Positions 45,137 through 57,311 are shown, numbered from the stretch's first letter. The stretch is 64,000 nucleotides of DNA from Mangrovimicrobium sp048323675 (GCF_048323675.1 NZ_JBLWFK010000002.1:558001-622000); one strand, 5' to 3'. Notes: generated from the sequence alone by a model not told the origin. Numbers and translations: made by a program.

Positions 45137-46084
45137 TTACAGGTTGTCGAGGTACTTCTCCGCGTCCAGCGCGGCCATACAGCCAAAGCCTGCGGAGGTG
45201 ACCGCCTGGCGATAGACGTGGTCGCCCACGTCACCGGCGGCGAATACACCGGGTACGCTGGTGGCGGTGGCGTTGCCCTCGAGACCACTGCGAATCACGA
45301 TATAGCCGTCTTTCATCTCGATCTGGCCGGCGAAGATATCCGTGTTGGGCTTGTGGCCGATGGCAACAAAGACGCCGGCCACGTCCACATCCTGGGTGGC
45401 GTCAGTCTTGGTGGATTTCACCCGCATGCCGGTGACGCCGGTCTCATCGCCCAGTACCTCGTCGAGCACGTGGTCCCAGAGAATGGTGACCTTGCCTTCC
45501 TTTTCCTTGGCGAACAACCGGTCCTGCAGCACTTTCTCCGAGCGCAGGGCGTCGCGGCGGTGTACCAGGGTCACGTGGCTGGCGATATTGGCCAGGTAGA
45601 GCGCCTCTTCCACGGCGGTATTGCCACCGCCGATCACGGCGACCTTCTGGTTGCGGTAGAAGAAGCCGTCACAGGTCGCACAGGCGCTGACGCCCTTGCC
45701 CATGAACGCTTCTTCCGAGGGCAGGCCGAGGTACTGGGCGGAGGCGCCGGTGGCGATGATCAGGGCATCGCAGGTGTAGCTGCCGCTGCCCTTGAGTTGC
45801 ATCGGGCGGGTGGACAAGTCCACCGAATCAATATGGTCGAAGAGCACTTCAGTGCCAAAGCGCTCGACGTGCTCCTGCATGTTCACCATCAACTCGGGGC
45901 CCTGGAGCTCGGCGTGGCCGCCCGGCCAGTTTTCGACCTCGGTAGTGGTGGTCAGCTGGCCACCCTGTTGCATCCCGGTAATCACCACCGGGTTGAGGTT
46001 GGCGCGCGCCGCGTAAACCGCCGCCGTGTAGCCCGCGGGTCCGCTGCCGAGAATGATCAGGGGGATATGTCGTACATCGCTCAT
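45137..46084 (-). CDS. trxB: Thioredoxin reductase
   Basis: A 315-residue FAD/NADPH disulfide reductase. FAD motif GSGPAG is at residues 13-18, the redox-active C135-A-T-C138 (SACATCDGFFY), NADP motif GGGNTAVEEA and the C-terminal AAGDVGDHVYRQAVTSAG FAD segment. Standard low-Mr type length. Transcribed toward aat, divergent from ftsK. Confidence 0.97.
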   Translation of the reverse strand: MSDVRHIPLIILGSGPAGYTAAVYAARANLNPVVITGMQQGGQLTTTTEVENWPGGHAELQGPELMVNMQEHVERFGTEVLFDHIDSVDLSTRPMQLKGSGSYTCDALIIATGASAQYLGLPSEEAFMGKGVSACATCDGFFYRNQKVAVIGGGNTAVEEALYLANIASHVTLVHRRDALRSEKVLQDRLFAKEKEGKVTILWDHVLDEVLGDETGVTGMRVKSTKTDATQDVDVAGVFVAIGHKPNTDIFAGQIEMKDGYIVIRSGLEGNATATSVPGVFAAGDVGDHVYRQAVTSAGFGCMAALDAEKYLDNL

Positions 46085-46199
46085 CTATCGCGTTTCCTTA
46101 AGTCAGACTGGTTCCATCCCACAGTTTAGCGTGGCTGTGGGCGTGGCGGGCGAACCCGTGGATTCGAGAATTCTTTCCCGTATCTGGGGGCGACTTATG

Positions 46200-46307
46200 G
46201 TACTTTAAAGGGCAGAGGGCAGCAAAGCCTATCCCATTTCTAAATAAACCCTTTAAGCCTTTGAAAATAATCAGGATATGAGGGAAAATTAAAGTACTTT
46301 ATAAAGG
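46200..46307. promoter_or_regulatory. AT-rich region with direct repeats upstream of ftsK
   Basis: GTACTTTAAAGG (46200-46211) and GTACTTTATAAAGG (46294-46307) are direct repeats, and CTTTAAAGGG is partly repeated inverted as CCCTTTAAG near 46249. A weak promoter (TTGAAA at 46261, 17-18 bases before GAAAAT) faces ftsK. This is the most AT-rich sequence in the 282-base gap between trxB and ftsK. No clear LexA box was found. Confidence 0.4.
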
Positions 46308-46366
46308 TCGTGCCAGCGCTGCGCGACCTGTGTATGCCAGGGGCCAGTGTAAGGACGAACCGCAGC

Positions 46367-48682
<2,316 letters not shown>

Positions 48683-48690
48683 GATTCCCA

Positions 48691-49314
48691 ATGCGACGTT
48701 TTCTACTGCTCGGCGCGCTGACCCTGTGCCTGGTCATCGGTGTTGCGCGCTCCGAAGAAGATGCCACAGCCCAACTCGCCCAGCAACTGACCGCCATCTC
48801 GCAGCTCAGCGGACATTTCAGCCAGAGCCAGCGCGGCGCCGGCGCAGAGGGCGAACTGACCTACGCCAGCGGCAGCTTCCGCCTGCTGCGCCCGAGCTAT
48901 TTCGCCTGGATCATCAGCGCCCCCGACGACCAAGAGATCATCGCCGACGGCGACACGTTGTGGCACTACGACCGCGACCTCGAAACGGTTACCCGGCGTC
49001 CCCTCGGCGGCGCGCAGATGCAATCGCCACTGCAGGTGCTTTCCGGTGACTACCAGGCCCTGCGCCGCGACTACGAGGTTACCGCAACTGGACAGGGCCG
49101 TTTCCAACTGGTGCCGAAATCGGCGCAACCGGCTTTTCGCGAGCTCACCCTTGTATTCAGCGACGGCACCCTCGGCGGCATGGAAATCCTCGACAACCTG
49201 GGCCAGCTGCTGCTGATCGAATTCACTGACCTGGACCGCAATCCCGGCCTGACACCGGCAGACTTTGTCTTCAAGGTCCCGGAGGACGCCGACTTCTTCG
49301 ACTATGCGCAGTGA
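48691..49314 (+). CDS. lolA: Outer membrane lipoprotein carrier protein LolA
   Basis: A 207-residue periplasmic chaperone with a signal peptide (about residues 1-20, LLLGALTLCLVIGVARS) and the LolA half-barrel pattern: LSGHFSQSQ, SGSFRLLRPSYFAW, DGDTLWHYDRDLETVTRRP. It ferries lipoproteins from LolCDE to LolB. ATG 48691 fits the signal peptide. Order ftsK-lolA-rarA is widely conserved. Confidence 0.95.
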   Translation: MRRFLLLGALTLCLVIGVARSEEDATAQLAQQLTAISQLSGHFSQSQRGAGAEGELTYASGSFRLLRPSYFAWIISAPDDQEIIADGDTLWHYDRDLETVTRRPLGGAQMQSPLQVLSGDYQALRRDYEVTATGQGRFQLVPKSAQPAFRELTLVFSDGTLGGMEILDNLGQLLLIEFTDLDRNPGLTPADFVFKVPEDADFFDYAQ

Positions 49315-50620
49315 TCTGTTCAGCGGCGAAGAGGACAGCGGTTACCAGCCCCTGGCCTCGCGACTGCGCCCCACCGACCTCGGCGCCTATGTCGGCCAGA
49401 GTCACCTGCTGGCCCCCGGCAAACCCCTGCGCCGGGCACTCGAGCAGCGGCAACTGCATTCGATGATTTTCTGGGGGCCGCCCGGGGTGGGCAAGACCAC
49501 CCTGGCGCGCATCGCGGCCCAGTCTGCCAACGCCCAGTTCCTGCAACTCTCCGCCGTGCTCTCCGGGGTCAAGGACATCCGCGAGGCGGTGGCCCGCGCG
49601 CGGGACTTTCGCGCCCGCGGCAGCGACACCGTGCTTTTCGTGGATGAAGTGCACCGCTTCAACAAGGCCCAGCAGGACGCCTTCCTGCCCTACGTGGAGG
49701 ACGGCACGCTGATCTTCATCGGCGCCACCACCGAAAACCCGTCCTTCGAACTCAACAACGCCCTGTTGTCGCGGGCCCGCGTCTACAAGCTGCGCTCCCT
49801 GCAACGGGATGAAATCCTCGACGTGCTGCAGCGCGGCCTGGCGGTGCTGGACAGTGACCTCAAGGCGGCTCCCGGCACACTGGACCTGCTCGCGGCCCAG
49901 GCCGACGGCGACGCCCGCCGGGCCCTGAACCTGCTGGAACTGGCCGCCGACCTGGCGGAGCAGGGCGAGATCACCGAGCGCACCATCGCCGAGGTCCTGC
50001 AGGATTCCCTGCGCCGTTTCGACAAGGGCGGCGACGTGTTCTACGACCAGATCAGCGCCCTGCACAAGGCGGTGCGCGGCAGCGCACCTGACGCGGCCCT
50101 GTACTGGTTCTGCCGCATGCTGGACGGCGGCTGCGACCCCCTGTACATCGCCCGGCGCGTGGTGCGCATGGCCAGCGAGGATATCGGCAACGCCGACCCG
50201 CGGGCCCTGACCATAGCTCTGGACGCCTGGCAGGTACAGGAGCGCCTCGGTAGCCCCGAGGGCGAACTGGCGATTGCCCAGGCGGTGATCTACCTCGCCT
50301 GCGCGGCCAAAAGCAATGCGGTCTACACCGCCTACAATGCCGCCAGGGCGGAAATCGCCGACAGTGAAAGCCTCGAAGTGCCCCTGCACCTGCGCAACGC
50401 CCCCACCGCACTGATGAAGTCGCTGGACCACGGCGCCGAGTACCGCTACGCCCACGACGAGGAGGGCGCCTACGCCGCCGGCGAGAACTACTTCCCGCCG
50501 GAACTGCAGGACCGGGTCTACTACCACCCGGTGGATCGCGGGCTGGAACAGAAGATTCGTGAAAAGCTCGCTTACCTGCGCGAACGGGACAAAACCAGTA
50601 CAATACGCCGCTACGACTGA
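49304..50620 (+). CDS. rarA: Replication-associated recombination protein A (MgsA/RarA)
   Basis: A 438-residue AAA+ clamp-loader-like ATPase acting at stalled forks. Walker A GPPGVGKTT, Walker B LFVDEVHRFNKAQQD, sensor ATTENPSF. C-terminal tetramerisation domain follows (RMASEDIGNADPRAL, HPVDRGLEQKIREKL). ATG 49304 overlaps lolA by 11 bases. Confidence 0.96.
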   Translation: MRSDLFSGEEDSGYQPLASRLRPTDLGAYVGQSHLLAPGKPLRRALEQRQLHSMIFWGPPGVGKTTLARIAAQSANAQFLQLSAVLSGVKDIREAVARARDFRARGSDTVLFVDEVHRFNKAQQDAFLPYVEDGTLIFIGATTENPSFELNNALLSRARVYKLRSLQRDEILDVLQRGLAVLDSDLKAAPGTLDLLAAQADGDARRALNLLELAADLAEQGEITERTIAEVLQDSLRRFDKGGDVFYDQISALHKAVRGSAPDAALYWFCRMLDGGCDPLYIARRVVRMASEDIGNADPRALTIALDAWQVQERLGSPEGELAIAQAVIYLACAAKSNAVYTAYNAARAEIADSESLEVPLHLRNAPTALMKSLDHGAEYRYAHDEEGAYAAGENYFPPELQDRVYYHPVDRGLEQKIREKLAYLRERDKTSTIRRYD

Positions 50621-50634
50621 GGCCCCGGGGAAGC

Positions 50635-51009
50635 ATGAAATACCTGCTGTTCATAGCGTTGGGTGGCGCCGGCGGTGCCGTGTCCCGCTACCTGATGGCC
50701 AACTGGGTGCACCAGCTGTGGGAGGGCAAGTGGCCGCTGGGCACGCTGCTGGTCAACATGATCGGCTCTTTCGCCATCGGGGTCATATTCGTGCTGATTG
50801 AACGCCAGGTGATTCACCCGGACTGGCGCAGTGTATTGATGGTGGGCTTCCTCGGCGCGTTTACCACCTTTTCCACATTCTCGCTGGAAACGGTCGCGCT
50901 GCTGGAACAGGGCCACTACACCCACGCGTTCGGCTACATGTTTGCCAGCGCAATCCTCTGCGTGGCGATGGCGGGCCTGTCCGTCTACCTGACCCGCGCA
51001 TTGATTTGA
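50635..51009 (+). CDS. crcB: Fluoride ion channel CrcB/Fluc
   Basis: A 124-residue four-helix membrane protein forming dual-topology dimers that expel fluoride. GGAGGAVSRY near the start, NMIGSFAIG and the signature GFLGAFTTFSTFS (residues about 73-85) are all present. No fluoride riboswitch can fit in the 14-base gap after rarA. Located between rarA and serS as in Pseudomonas. Confidence 0.97.
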   Translation: MKYLLFIALGGAGGAVSRYLMANWVHQLWEGKWPLGTLLVNMIGSFAIGVIFVLIERQVIHPDWRSVLMVGFLGAFTTFSTFSLETVALLEQGHYTHAFGYMFASAILCVAMAGLSVYLTRALI

Positions 51010-51060
51010 GTGACGTTCCGCAGTGTCGGGACACCGGATTAACGACAGGAACACACACCT

Positions 51061-52359
51061 ATGTTGGATGTAAAAGCCGTCAGGCAGGACCCGGAGGCGG
51101 TAGCCGCGGTATTGAAGAAACGCGGTTTCGAGTTTGATGTCGCGCAGTTCCAGGCGCTGGACGCGCGGCGCAAGCAGGCCGATATCGACAGCCAGAACCT
51201 GCTCGCCGAGCGCAAGGCGGCATCGAAGCAGGTCGGCGTGCTGATCCAGCAGGGGGTCAGCGTGGAGGCGGCGAAGGCCCAGGTCGAGGAGACCCTGCAA
51301 AAAATTGCCGGCCAGATCGAAGCCCTGACCAGCGAAGCCAAAGAGGCCCAGGCGGCCCTGGAAGAACTGCTGCTGTCGGTGCCCAATATCCTCGACGAGG
51401 CGGTGCCCGAGGGCGCCTCGGAAGCCGACAACACCGAAATCAGCCGCTGGGGCGAGCCGCGCCAGTTTGATTTCGAGGTGCGCGACCACGTCGCCCTCGG
51501 CGAGGGGCTCGGCGACATGGATTTCGAAACCGCGGGCAAGATCACCGGTTCGCGCTTCAATGTCATGTACGGCCCCCTGGCGCGCATGCACCGGGCCCTG
51601 ATCCAGTTCATGCTGGACCTGCACACCCGCGAGCACGGCTACCGCGAGATCTACGTGCCCTACATCGTCAACCGCGACTCCCTGCGCGGCACCGGCCAGC
51701 TGCCGAAGTTCGAGGAAGACCTGTTCCGGCTGGAGGGGGAGCAGGGCTACTACCTGATCCCCACCGCCGAGGTGCCGGTGACCAACGTCGCCCGCGACCG
51801 CATCTTCGAGGACGGCGAACTGGGCGGACAGGGCGTGCGCTTCACCTGCCACACGCCCTGTTTTCGCAGCGAGGCGGGCAGCTACGGCCGCGACACCCGG
51901 GGCATGATTCGGCAGCACCAGTTCGAGAAGGTCGAGCTGGTGCAACTGGTGCGTCCCGGCCAGTCCGACGCCGCGCTGGAAGAACTCACCGGTCACGCCG
52001 AACAGGTACTGCAGCGGCTGGAATTGCCCTATCGCAAGGTGCTGCTGTGCAGCGGCGATATCGGCTTCTCCGCGCGCAAGACCTATGACCTCGAGGTCTG
52101 GCTGCCGGCGCAGGACACCTATCGCGAGATTTCCTCCTGCAGCAACTTCGGCGACTTCCAGGCGCGCCGCATGCAGGCGCGCTGGCGCAACCCGGAAACC
52201 GGCAAGCCGGAACTGCTTCACAGCCTCAACGGCTCCGGCCTCGCCGTCGGCCGGACACTGGTGGCAATCATGGAGAACTACCAGCAGGCGGACGGCAGCA
52301 TCACGGTACCTCTGGCCCTGCAGCCCTACATGGGCGGCGTTGAAGTCCTGAGTCCCTGA
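51061..52359 (+). CDS. serS: Seryl-tRNA synthetase
   Basis: A 432-residue class II synthetase. N-terminal coiled-coil arm (about 30-105) that binds the long variable arm of tRNA-Ser; motif 2 FRSEAGSYGRDTRGMIRQHQF and motif 3 GSGLAVGRTLVAIMENYQ are intact. AGGAA precedes ATG 51061. It should charge the tRNA-Ser(GGA) found at 3142. Confidence 0.98.
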   Translation: MLDVKAVRQDPEAVAAVLKKRGFEFDVAQFQALDARRKQADIDSQNLLAERKAASKQVGVLIQQGVSVEAAKAQVEETLQKIAGQIEALTSEAKEAQAALEELLLSVPNILDEAVPEGASEADNTEISRWGEPRQFDFEVRDHVALGEGLGDMDFETAGKITGSRFNVMYGPLARMHRALIQFMLDLHTREHGYREIYVPYIVNRDSLRGTGQLPKFEEDLFRLEGEQGYYLIPTAEVPVTNVARDRIFEDGELGGQGVRFTCHTPCFRSEAGSYGRDTRGMIRQHQFEKVELVQLVRPGQSDAALEELTGHAEQVLQRLELPYRKVLLCSGDIGFSARKTYDLEVWLPAQDTYREISSCSNFGDFQARRMQARWRNPETGKPELLHSLNGSGLAVGRTLVAIMENYQQADGSITVPLALQPYMGGVEVLSP

Positions 52360-52361
52360 CC

Positions 52362-53744
52362 ATGCGCTACCTGCCGGTCTGTCTCTCCCTGCAGGACGCC
52401 CCGGTTACCCTGGTCGGCGCCGGGATTGTCGCCACCCGCAAGGCGCGCCTGCTGTGCCGCGCGGGGGCGCAACTGACGGTCATCGCGCCCGAGGCCACCG
52501 GTGAACTGCAACAGCTACTGGCGCAACACGGGGGAAAGTGGCAGCAGCGGGCCTACGCTTCCGGGGACCTCGCCGGCAGCACCCTGGTGGTGGCGGCGAC
52601 GCCGGATAGCGCTGTCAATGCCCAGGTCTCCCGGGACGCCGGTGGGCTCAACCTGCCGGTCAACGTGGTGGATTCACCCGAGCTGTGCAGCTTCATATTC
52701 CCCTCGATTGTCGACCGCGACCCGCTGTTGATCGCCATCAGCAGCAGCGGGCAGTCGCCGGTGCTGGCGCGCCTGTTGCGGCGCAAAATCGAGTCCCTGG
52801 TCCCGGCGGCCTATGGCCGGCTGGCGCAGTTTGCCGGCCGTTTTCGCGACCGGGTCAAGACGGCCCTGCCCGAAGATACCCCGCGCCGCCTGTTCTGGGA
52901 GCAGGCGATGGAGGGCACCATCGGCGAGCAGGTCATGGCCGGCCGCGAACAGCGCGCGCAGGAGCTGCTGGAGCAGCGCCTGGCCGAGACCGACGGCCTG
53001 TACACCGGCGAGGTCTACCTGGTGGGGGCAGGGCCCGGCGATCCGGACCTGATGACGTTCAAGGCGGTGCGCCTGTTGCAGAGCGCGGACGTGGTGCTGT
53101 ACGACGCCCTGGTGTCTGCGCCGATACTGGAAATGGCCCGCCGCGACGCGAAGATGATCTATGTCGGCAAGCGCCGCGCGGACCACGCGGTACCCCAGGA
53201 ACAGATCAACCAGCTGCTGCTCGACCTGGCGCTGGAGGGCAAGCGGGTAGTGCGCCTGAAGGGCGGGGACCCGTTTATCTTTGGCCGCGGCGGCGAGGAA
53301 ATCGAATTGCTGGCACAGCACCGGGTACCCTTCCAGGTGGTGCCGGGCATCACTGCCGCCAGTGGCGCAGCCTGTTACGCGGGCATTCCACTGACCCACC
53401 GCGACCACGCCCAGTCGGTGCGCTTCGTCACCGGGCATCTCAAGGATGGCAGCAGCAATCTCGACTGGGATTCATTCCGCTCCACCACCGAGACCCTGGT
53501 GTTCTACATGGGCCTGGTAGGCCTGCCGCAGATCTGCGCACAACTGACCGCTCACGGCCGCAGTGGCGACACCCCGGTGGCGGTGGTGGAACGCGCCACG
53601 CTGGACGAGCAGCGGGTCCTGACCGGGACGCTGGCAACGATAGGCGGGGTAGTGGAGCGCGAGCAACCAAAGGCGCCCACGCTGATCATCGTTGGCAGTG
53701 TGGTGCAACTGCACCAGTCACTGGCCTGGTTCGGGGAGGCCTGA
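52362..53744 (+). CDS. cysG: Siroheme synthase (precorrin-2 dehydrogenase/ferrochelatase and SUMT fusion)
   Basis: A 460-residue fusion. The N-terminal CysG-B dehydrogenase/ferrochelatase has the GAGIVATRKA NAD motif near residue 19. The C-terminal uroporphyrinogen-III methyltransferase starts near residue 216 (VYLVGAGPGDPDLMTFKAV) with VRLKGGDPFIFGRGGEE and VPGITAASGAACYAGIPLTHR. It makes siroheme for sulfite/nitrite reductases. Two bases after serS. Confidence 0.97.
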   Translation: MRYLPVCLSLQDAPVTLVGAGIVATRKARLLCRAGAQLTVIAPEATGELQQLLAQHGGKWQQRAYASGDLAGSTLVVAATPDSAVNAQVSRDAGGLNLPVNVVDSPELCSFIFPSIVDRDPLLIAISSSGQSPVLARLLRRKIESLVPAAYGRLAQFAGRFRDRVKTALPEDTPRRLFWEQAMEGTIGEQVMAGREQRAQELLEQRLAETDGLYTGEVYLVGAGPGDPDLMTFKAVRLLQSADVVLYDALVSAPILEMARRDAKMIYVGKRRADHAVPQEQINQLLLDLALEGKRVVRLKGGDPFIFGRGGEEIELLAQHRVPFQVVPGITAASGAACYAGIPLTHRDHAQSVRFVTGHLKDGSSNLDWDSFRSTTETLVFYMGLVGLPQICAQLTAHGRSGDTPVAVVERATLDEQRVLTGTLATIGGVVEREQPKAPTLIIVGSVVQLHQSLAWFGEA

Positions 53745-53754
53745 GGGGCCTCCC
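53734..53754. terminator. Hairpin at the cysG/prc convergent junction
   Basis: GGGAGGCC / GGCCTCCC with a five-base loop, spanning the cysG stop codon. No T-run, so the terminator call is weak. Confidence 0.35.
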
Positions 53755-53768
53755 GGCAGGGAGTTCGC

Positions 53769-55880
53769 TTACTTGGGTTCCTCGTGCATAGCGAAGCGCT
53801 CCTGCTTCATCACCAGCGCATCCACCAGCACGTTGCCTGCCTCCTGCAGCAGGACATCGTCATCTTCCTCTTCTTCATCTGCTGCCTGCTCGACGCCGGC
53901 CTCGACCGCCAGTTCGTCATCGGCGGCTTCTGCGTCTTCGTCGTCGAGGTTAGCCAGCGGTTCTTCGCCCAGCGCAGCGCGACGCTTGTTGACGATCGCC
54001 AGGGCCTCGGCTTTCTGCTGGTCGCGCATGGCGATGCGGGCTTTCTCGTTGAGGGGCAGGGAGGTCAACCCGCGGTTTTCCTCTGCCAGGCCGATCTGGT
54101 CCTCGAGGTAGATGAAATCCGGGTTGTTGTGGCTGCGTTCCTCAAACAGCGAGGTCAGCCGCGGCAGCACCGTGCTCAGGTCGTTGTAGCGGCGGTGGCG
54201 CACGGGGTTGATCTGGTCCCAGGGCAGGGCGTGGTCGAGGGCGCTCTCGCCGATCTCCTCCGGATCGTAGAGGGAGGGGAAAGCGATGTCCGGAATGACG
54301 CCACGGTGCTGGGTACTGTCACCGGAGATGCGGTAGAACTTGCTCTCGGTGATCTTCAGCTGGCCTTCGGTCAGCGGGGTCAGGGTCTGGACGGTGCCCT
54401 TGCCGAAGGAGCGATCGCCGACGATGATGCCGCGCTCGTAGTCCTGGATGGCGCCGGCAAAAATCTCCGAGGCGGAGGCTGAGAGCCGGTTGATCAGGAT
54501 CACCAGCGGGCCCTCATAGAAATTGCTCTTCAGGCGCTTGCCGTCGCGCCAGACCCGGCGGGAGGAGTGGCGGATCTGTACGGTTGGCCCGTACTCGATG
54601 AACAGGCCGGTCAGTTCGTTGGCCTCCTGCAGGGAACCGCCGCCGTTGTTGCGCAGGTCGATAACCAGGCCGTCGATTCCCTCGGTTTGCAGCTCGCCGA
54701 GCAGTTTGCTCACATCCCGGGTAGTGCTCTTGTAGCTGTCATCCCCGCGACGCATGGCTTCGAAGTCAATGTAGAAGGCGGGGATATCAATTACCCCGAT
54801 CTTCAGCGTTTCATCGCCGCTGGGGATCTCCAGCACCTTCTTCTGCGCCGCCTGTTCCTCCAGCTTCACTTCATTGCGGACGATGGTGACGGTCTTGCGC
54901 TCATCGGCAGCGGCCTTGGCGGGAATCACCTGCAGGCGCACGGTGGAGCCCTTGGGGCCGCGAATCAGGTCGACAACGTCATCCAGGCGCCAGCCGATCA
55001 CGTCGACGATATCCCCGTCGTCATCCTGGCCGACACCGACAATACGGTCGGAGGGTTTCAGCTCACCCTGCTTGTCCGCCGGGCCCTTGGGCACCAGGCG
55101 GGCCACCTTGGTGTACTCGTCCTCCGCCTGCAGCACTGCGCCGATGCCTTCGAGCGACAGGCGCATGTTGATGTTGAAATTCTCCGAGCGGCGCGGGGAG
55201 AAGTAGTTGGTGTGCGGGTCGTACAGCTCGGTCAGGGCGTTGGCGTAGATCTGGAACACGTCCTGGCTGTTGTACTGCTTCACCCGGTTGAGCTGGTTCT
55301 GGTAACGGTGGGTGAGGGTCTCCGGGATATCCTCCAGCGCCTTGTCGGCCAGCTTCAGGCTGAGTACCTGGTTCTTGAGATGCTTGCGCCAGCGGTCGTC
55401 CAGTTCCTTTTCACTGGTCGCCCAGTCGCGATCCTCTACGTCCAGGTCGTAGTACTCATCGATGCTGAAATCCATCGCGGCAACCCGCTCCGGCATGCTG
55501 TCGATGAGGTCCTGCAGGCGGGTTTCCAGGCGCTGCTGGAAACGGTTGAAAATCGCATAACCTGCATCGAGGTTACCCTTGTGCAGTTCCTCATCCATCT
55601 TGTTGCGGTACTGCTGGAACTCGGCAATATCCTGGGCGGTAAAGAACATCTTGCCGCCATCCAGCGCATCGATATAGGCATCCAGGTGCTGGGCGGACAG
55701 GGTGTCGTCGTAGGGCAGCTTGGAGTAGTGGTTCTCTTCCAGTTGTTCGACGAGCTCGACAATCGTATCCCGCTGCTGGTCGGTGTATTCGATCAGCGCC
55801 TGGCTGGGCAGTGAAATACCGAGCAGGCAGAACGTCAGGAGGAGAGGGCGGACGGGCGCCCGCAGCATTTGCAATTTCAT
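53769..55880 (-). CDS. prc: Tail-specific (C-terminal processing) protease
   Basis: A 703-residue periplasmic serine protease of the S41 family. Signal peptide (to about residue 28, SLPSQA), large N-terminal helical domain, PDZ domain (about 240-320) and catalytic domain with the serine in SASASEIFAGAIQDYE and the lysine in GDRSFGKGTVQ. The C-terminal region has an unusually acidic stretch (residues about 650-690, e.g. EEEEDDD). In E. coli Prc trims FtsI and degrades SsrA-tagged periplasmic proteins. Downstream of nagA. Confidence 0.96.
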   Translation of the reverse strand: MKLQMLRAPVRPLLLTFCLLGISLPSQALIEYTDQQRDTIVELVEQLEENHYSKLPYDDTLSAQHLDAYIDALDGGKMFFTAQDIAEFQQYRNKMDEELHKGNLDAGYAIFNRFQQRLETRLQDLIDSMPERVAAMDFSIDEYYDLDVEDRDWATSEKELDDRWRKHLKNQVLSLKLADKALEDIPETLTHRYQNQLNRVKQYNSQDVFQIYANALTELYDPHTNYFSPRRSENFNINMRLSLEGIGAVLQAEDEYTKVARLVPKGPADKQGELKPSDRIVGVGQDDDGDIVDVIGWRLDDVVDLIRGPKGSTVRLQVIPAKAAADERKTVTIVRNEVKLEEQAAQKKVLEIPSGDETLKIGVIDIPAFYIDFEAMRRGDDSYKSTTRDVSKLLGELQTEGIDGLVIDLRNNGGGSLQEANELTGLFIEYGPTVQIRHSSRRVWRDGKRLKSNFYEGPLVILINRLSASASEIFAGAIQDYERGIIVGDRSFGKGTVQTLTPLTEGQLKITESKFYRISGDSTQHRGVIPDIAFPSLYDPEEIGESALDHALPWDQINPVRHRRYNDLSTVLPRLTSLFEERSHNNPDFIYLEDQIGLAEENRGLTSLPLNEKARIAMRDQQKAEALAIVNKRRAALGEEPLANLDDEDAEAADDELAVEAGVEQAADEEEEDDDVLLQEAGNVLVDALVMKQERFAMHEEPK

Positions 55881-55991
55881 CTGGATATTATCAACCGCGT
55901 TATCAGGACAGCGTTCACTAACTTACCCCTCGACGGGACCGTGTTCAAGACGCATACAGCGATTAGTTTGAGTGTAGCTCAGGCGACAAGT

Positions 55992-57152
55992 TCACTGTGC
56001 GAATTCTGTCACGCAATCACCTTGCAGGCCCGCGACCCAGGAAGCGCGTGGCGAACCCTGGCTATCGAGGGCCAGGAGGTTGGCGCGATAGCCCGGTGCA
56101 AGGCGTCCCAGCTGGTCCTCGAGGCCGAGGACGCGGGCCGGATACAGGCTTGCCATACGCGCCGCCTCGAACCAGTCGATGCCGGCAAAGGCAGCGGCGT
56201 TGTTGACCGCAGCCAGCATGTCGAGGTGCGAACCCGCCAGGGTACCCCCGGGATTCAGCAGCCGGCCATCGCACAGGGAAATCGACTCGCTGCCCAGTTC
56301 AAATTGCGTGAGGTCGCTACCCACCGTGGGCATGGCATCGGTGACCAGCAGCGCCGCCCCCGCTTCCCGGGCGCGCACGGCAACCCGCAGGGCCGCGGGG
56401 TGTACGTGATAGCCGTCGGCGATAATGCCGAACCAGCCGCGATCCGCCGCCAGCGCAGCGCCGACAGCACCGGGCGCCCGACTCTGCAGGGGCGACATGG
56501 CGTTAAACAGGTGGGTAAAGCCGGTGAGCCCGGCATCCATGGCGTCGCAGACCTGCTCGTAACTGGCCCCGGTGTGACCGGCGGCAACAATCACGCCATG
56601 CTCTGCCAGCCGGCGTATTTGTTCGGGGCGACAACACTCCGGAGCGATCGTGACCAGGGTGCAGCCCGGGGATTGCCGGGTCAGCAGGCTGAACAGTTCC
56701 TCATCCAGCTGGCGGAACCACCGGGCGTCGTGGATGCCGCGCCGATCCGGGTTCAGCAGGGGCCCCTCGAGGTGGATGCCGAGCACGCCCGGCACCTCCT
56801 GTGCGATAGCTTCATCGACCGCGGCAATGGCCCGGCGCATGGTGTCGAGGTCGGCGGAAATCAGTGTCGGCAGGAATCCCGTCGTGCCGAATTGTCGATG
56901 GGCCTCGCCCATGATGCGCAAGGTCCCGATATCCGGGCTGTCATTGAAGAGGACTCCGCCGCCGCCGTTGACCTGCAGGTCGATAAACCCCGGGAGCAGG
57001 GTGCCCCCCTGCAGGTCGTAGCGCGACGCTGTGATGGCCTGCGCCTGGGCGCGGGGCAGCAGCGCAGCGATGCGCCCGTTCTCGAGCAACAGGCTGTATC
57101 CCTCGAGATGTTGCTCGCCGGTGAAAATCCTGCCGTTTTCGATCAGTTGCAT
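55992..57152 (-). CDS. nagA: N-acetylglucosamine-6-phosphate deacetylase
   Basis: A 386-residue amidohydrolase in cell-wall/chitin amino sugar recycling. Metal-binding glutamate in GIHLEGPLLNPDRRGIHD, histidines in AAGHTGASYEQV and THLFNAMSPL, and the catalytic aspartate in LVTDAMPTVGSD. ATG 57152 with AGGACAG upstream gives normal length (E. coli 382). nagB and a PTS are not adjacent. Divergent from the molybdoenzyme gene. Confidence 0.95.
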   Translation of the reverse strand: MQLIENGRIFTGEQHLEGYSLLLENGRIAALLPRAQAQAITASRYDLQGGTLLPGFIDLQVNGGGGVLFNDSPDIGTLRIMGEAHRQFGTTGFLPTLISADLDTMRRAIAAVDEAIAQEVPGVLGIHLEGPLLNPDRRGIHDARWFRQLDEELFSLLTRQSPGCTLVTIAPECCRPEQIRRLAEHGVIVAAGHTGASYEQVCDAMDAGLTGFTHLFNAMSPLQSRAPGAVGAALAADRGWFGIIADGYHVHPAALRVAVRAREAGAALLVTDAMPTVGSDLTQFELGSESISLCDGRLLNPGGTLAGSHLDMLAAVNNAAAFAGIDWFEAARMASLYPARVLGLEDQLGRLAPGYRANLLALDSQGSPRASWVAGLQGDCVTEFAQ

Positions 57153-57311
57153 CGGCTGCTGCTGTCCTGTGCATTGCGCGGGAGGGCCAAAGGCTGCCAT
57201 CTTAGCGCAGCGCGGGTCACCGCGTATAATGTGTTGGTCAACAGCGACAATCCCGCTCGCTGCGAGGGCCGGAAACGCTGGAACAAAGAAAACCGGACTG
57301 GAGAATGCCCG

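Noticed and set aside
50621..50634. Fluoride riboswitch before crcB
   Set aside because: Only 14 bases separate rarA and crcB, and the preceding rarA coding sequence shows no crcB-motif fold that I can see.
55869..57311. N-terminal extension of the molybdoenzyme by about 480 codons
   Set aside because: The extension is antisense to nagA and unlike any molybdoenzyme N-terminus; the protein has a natural start with GGAG at 57312.
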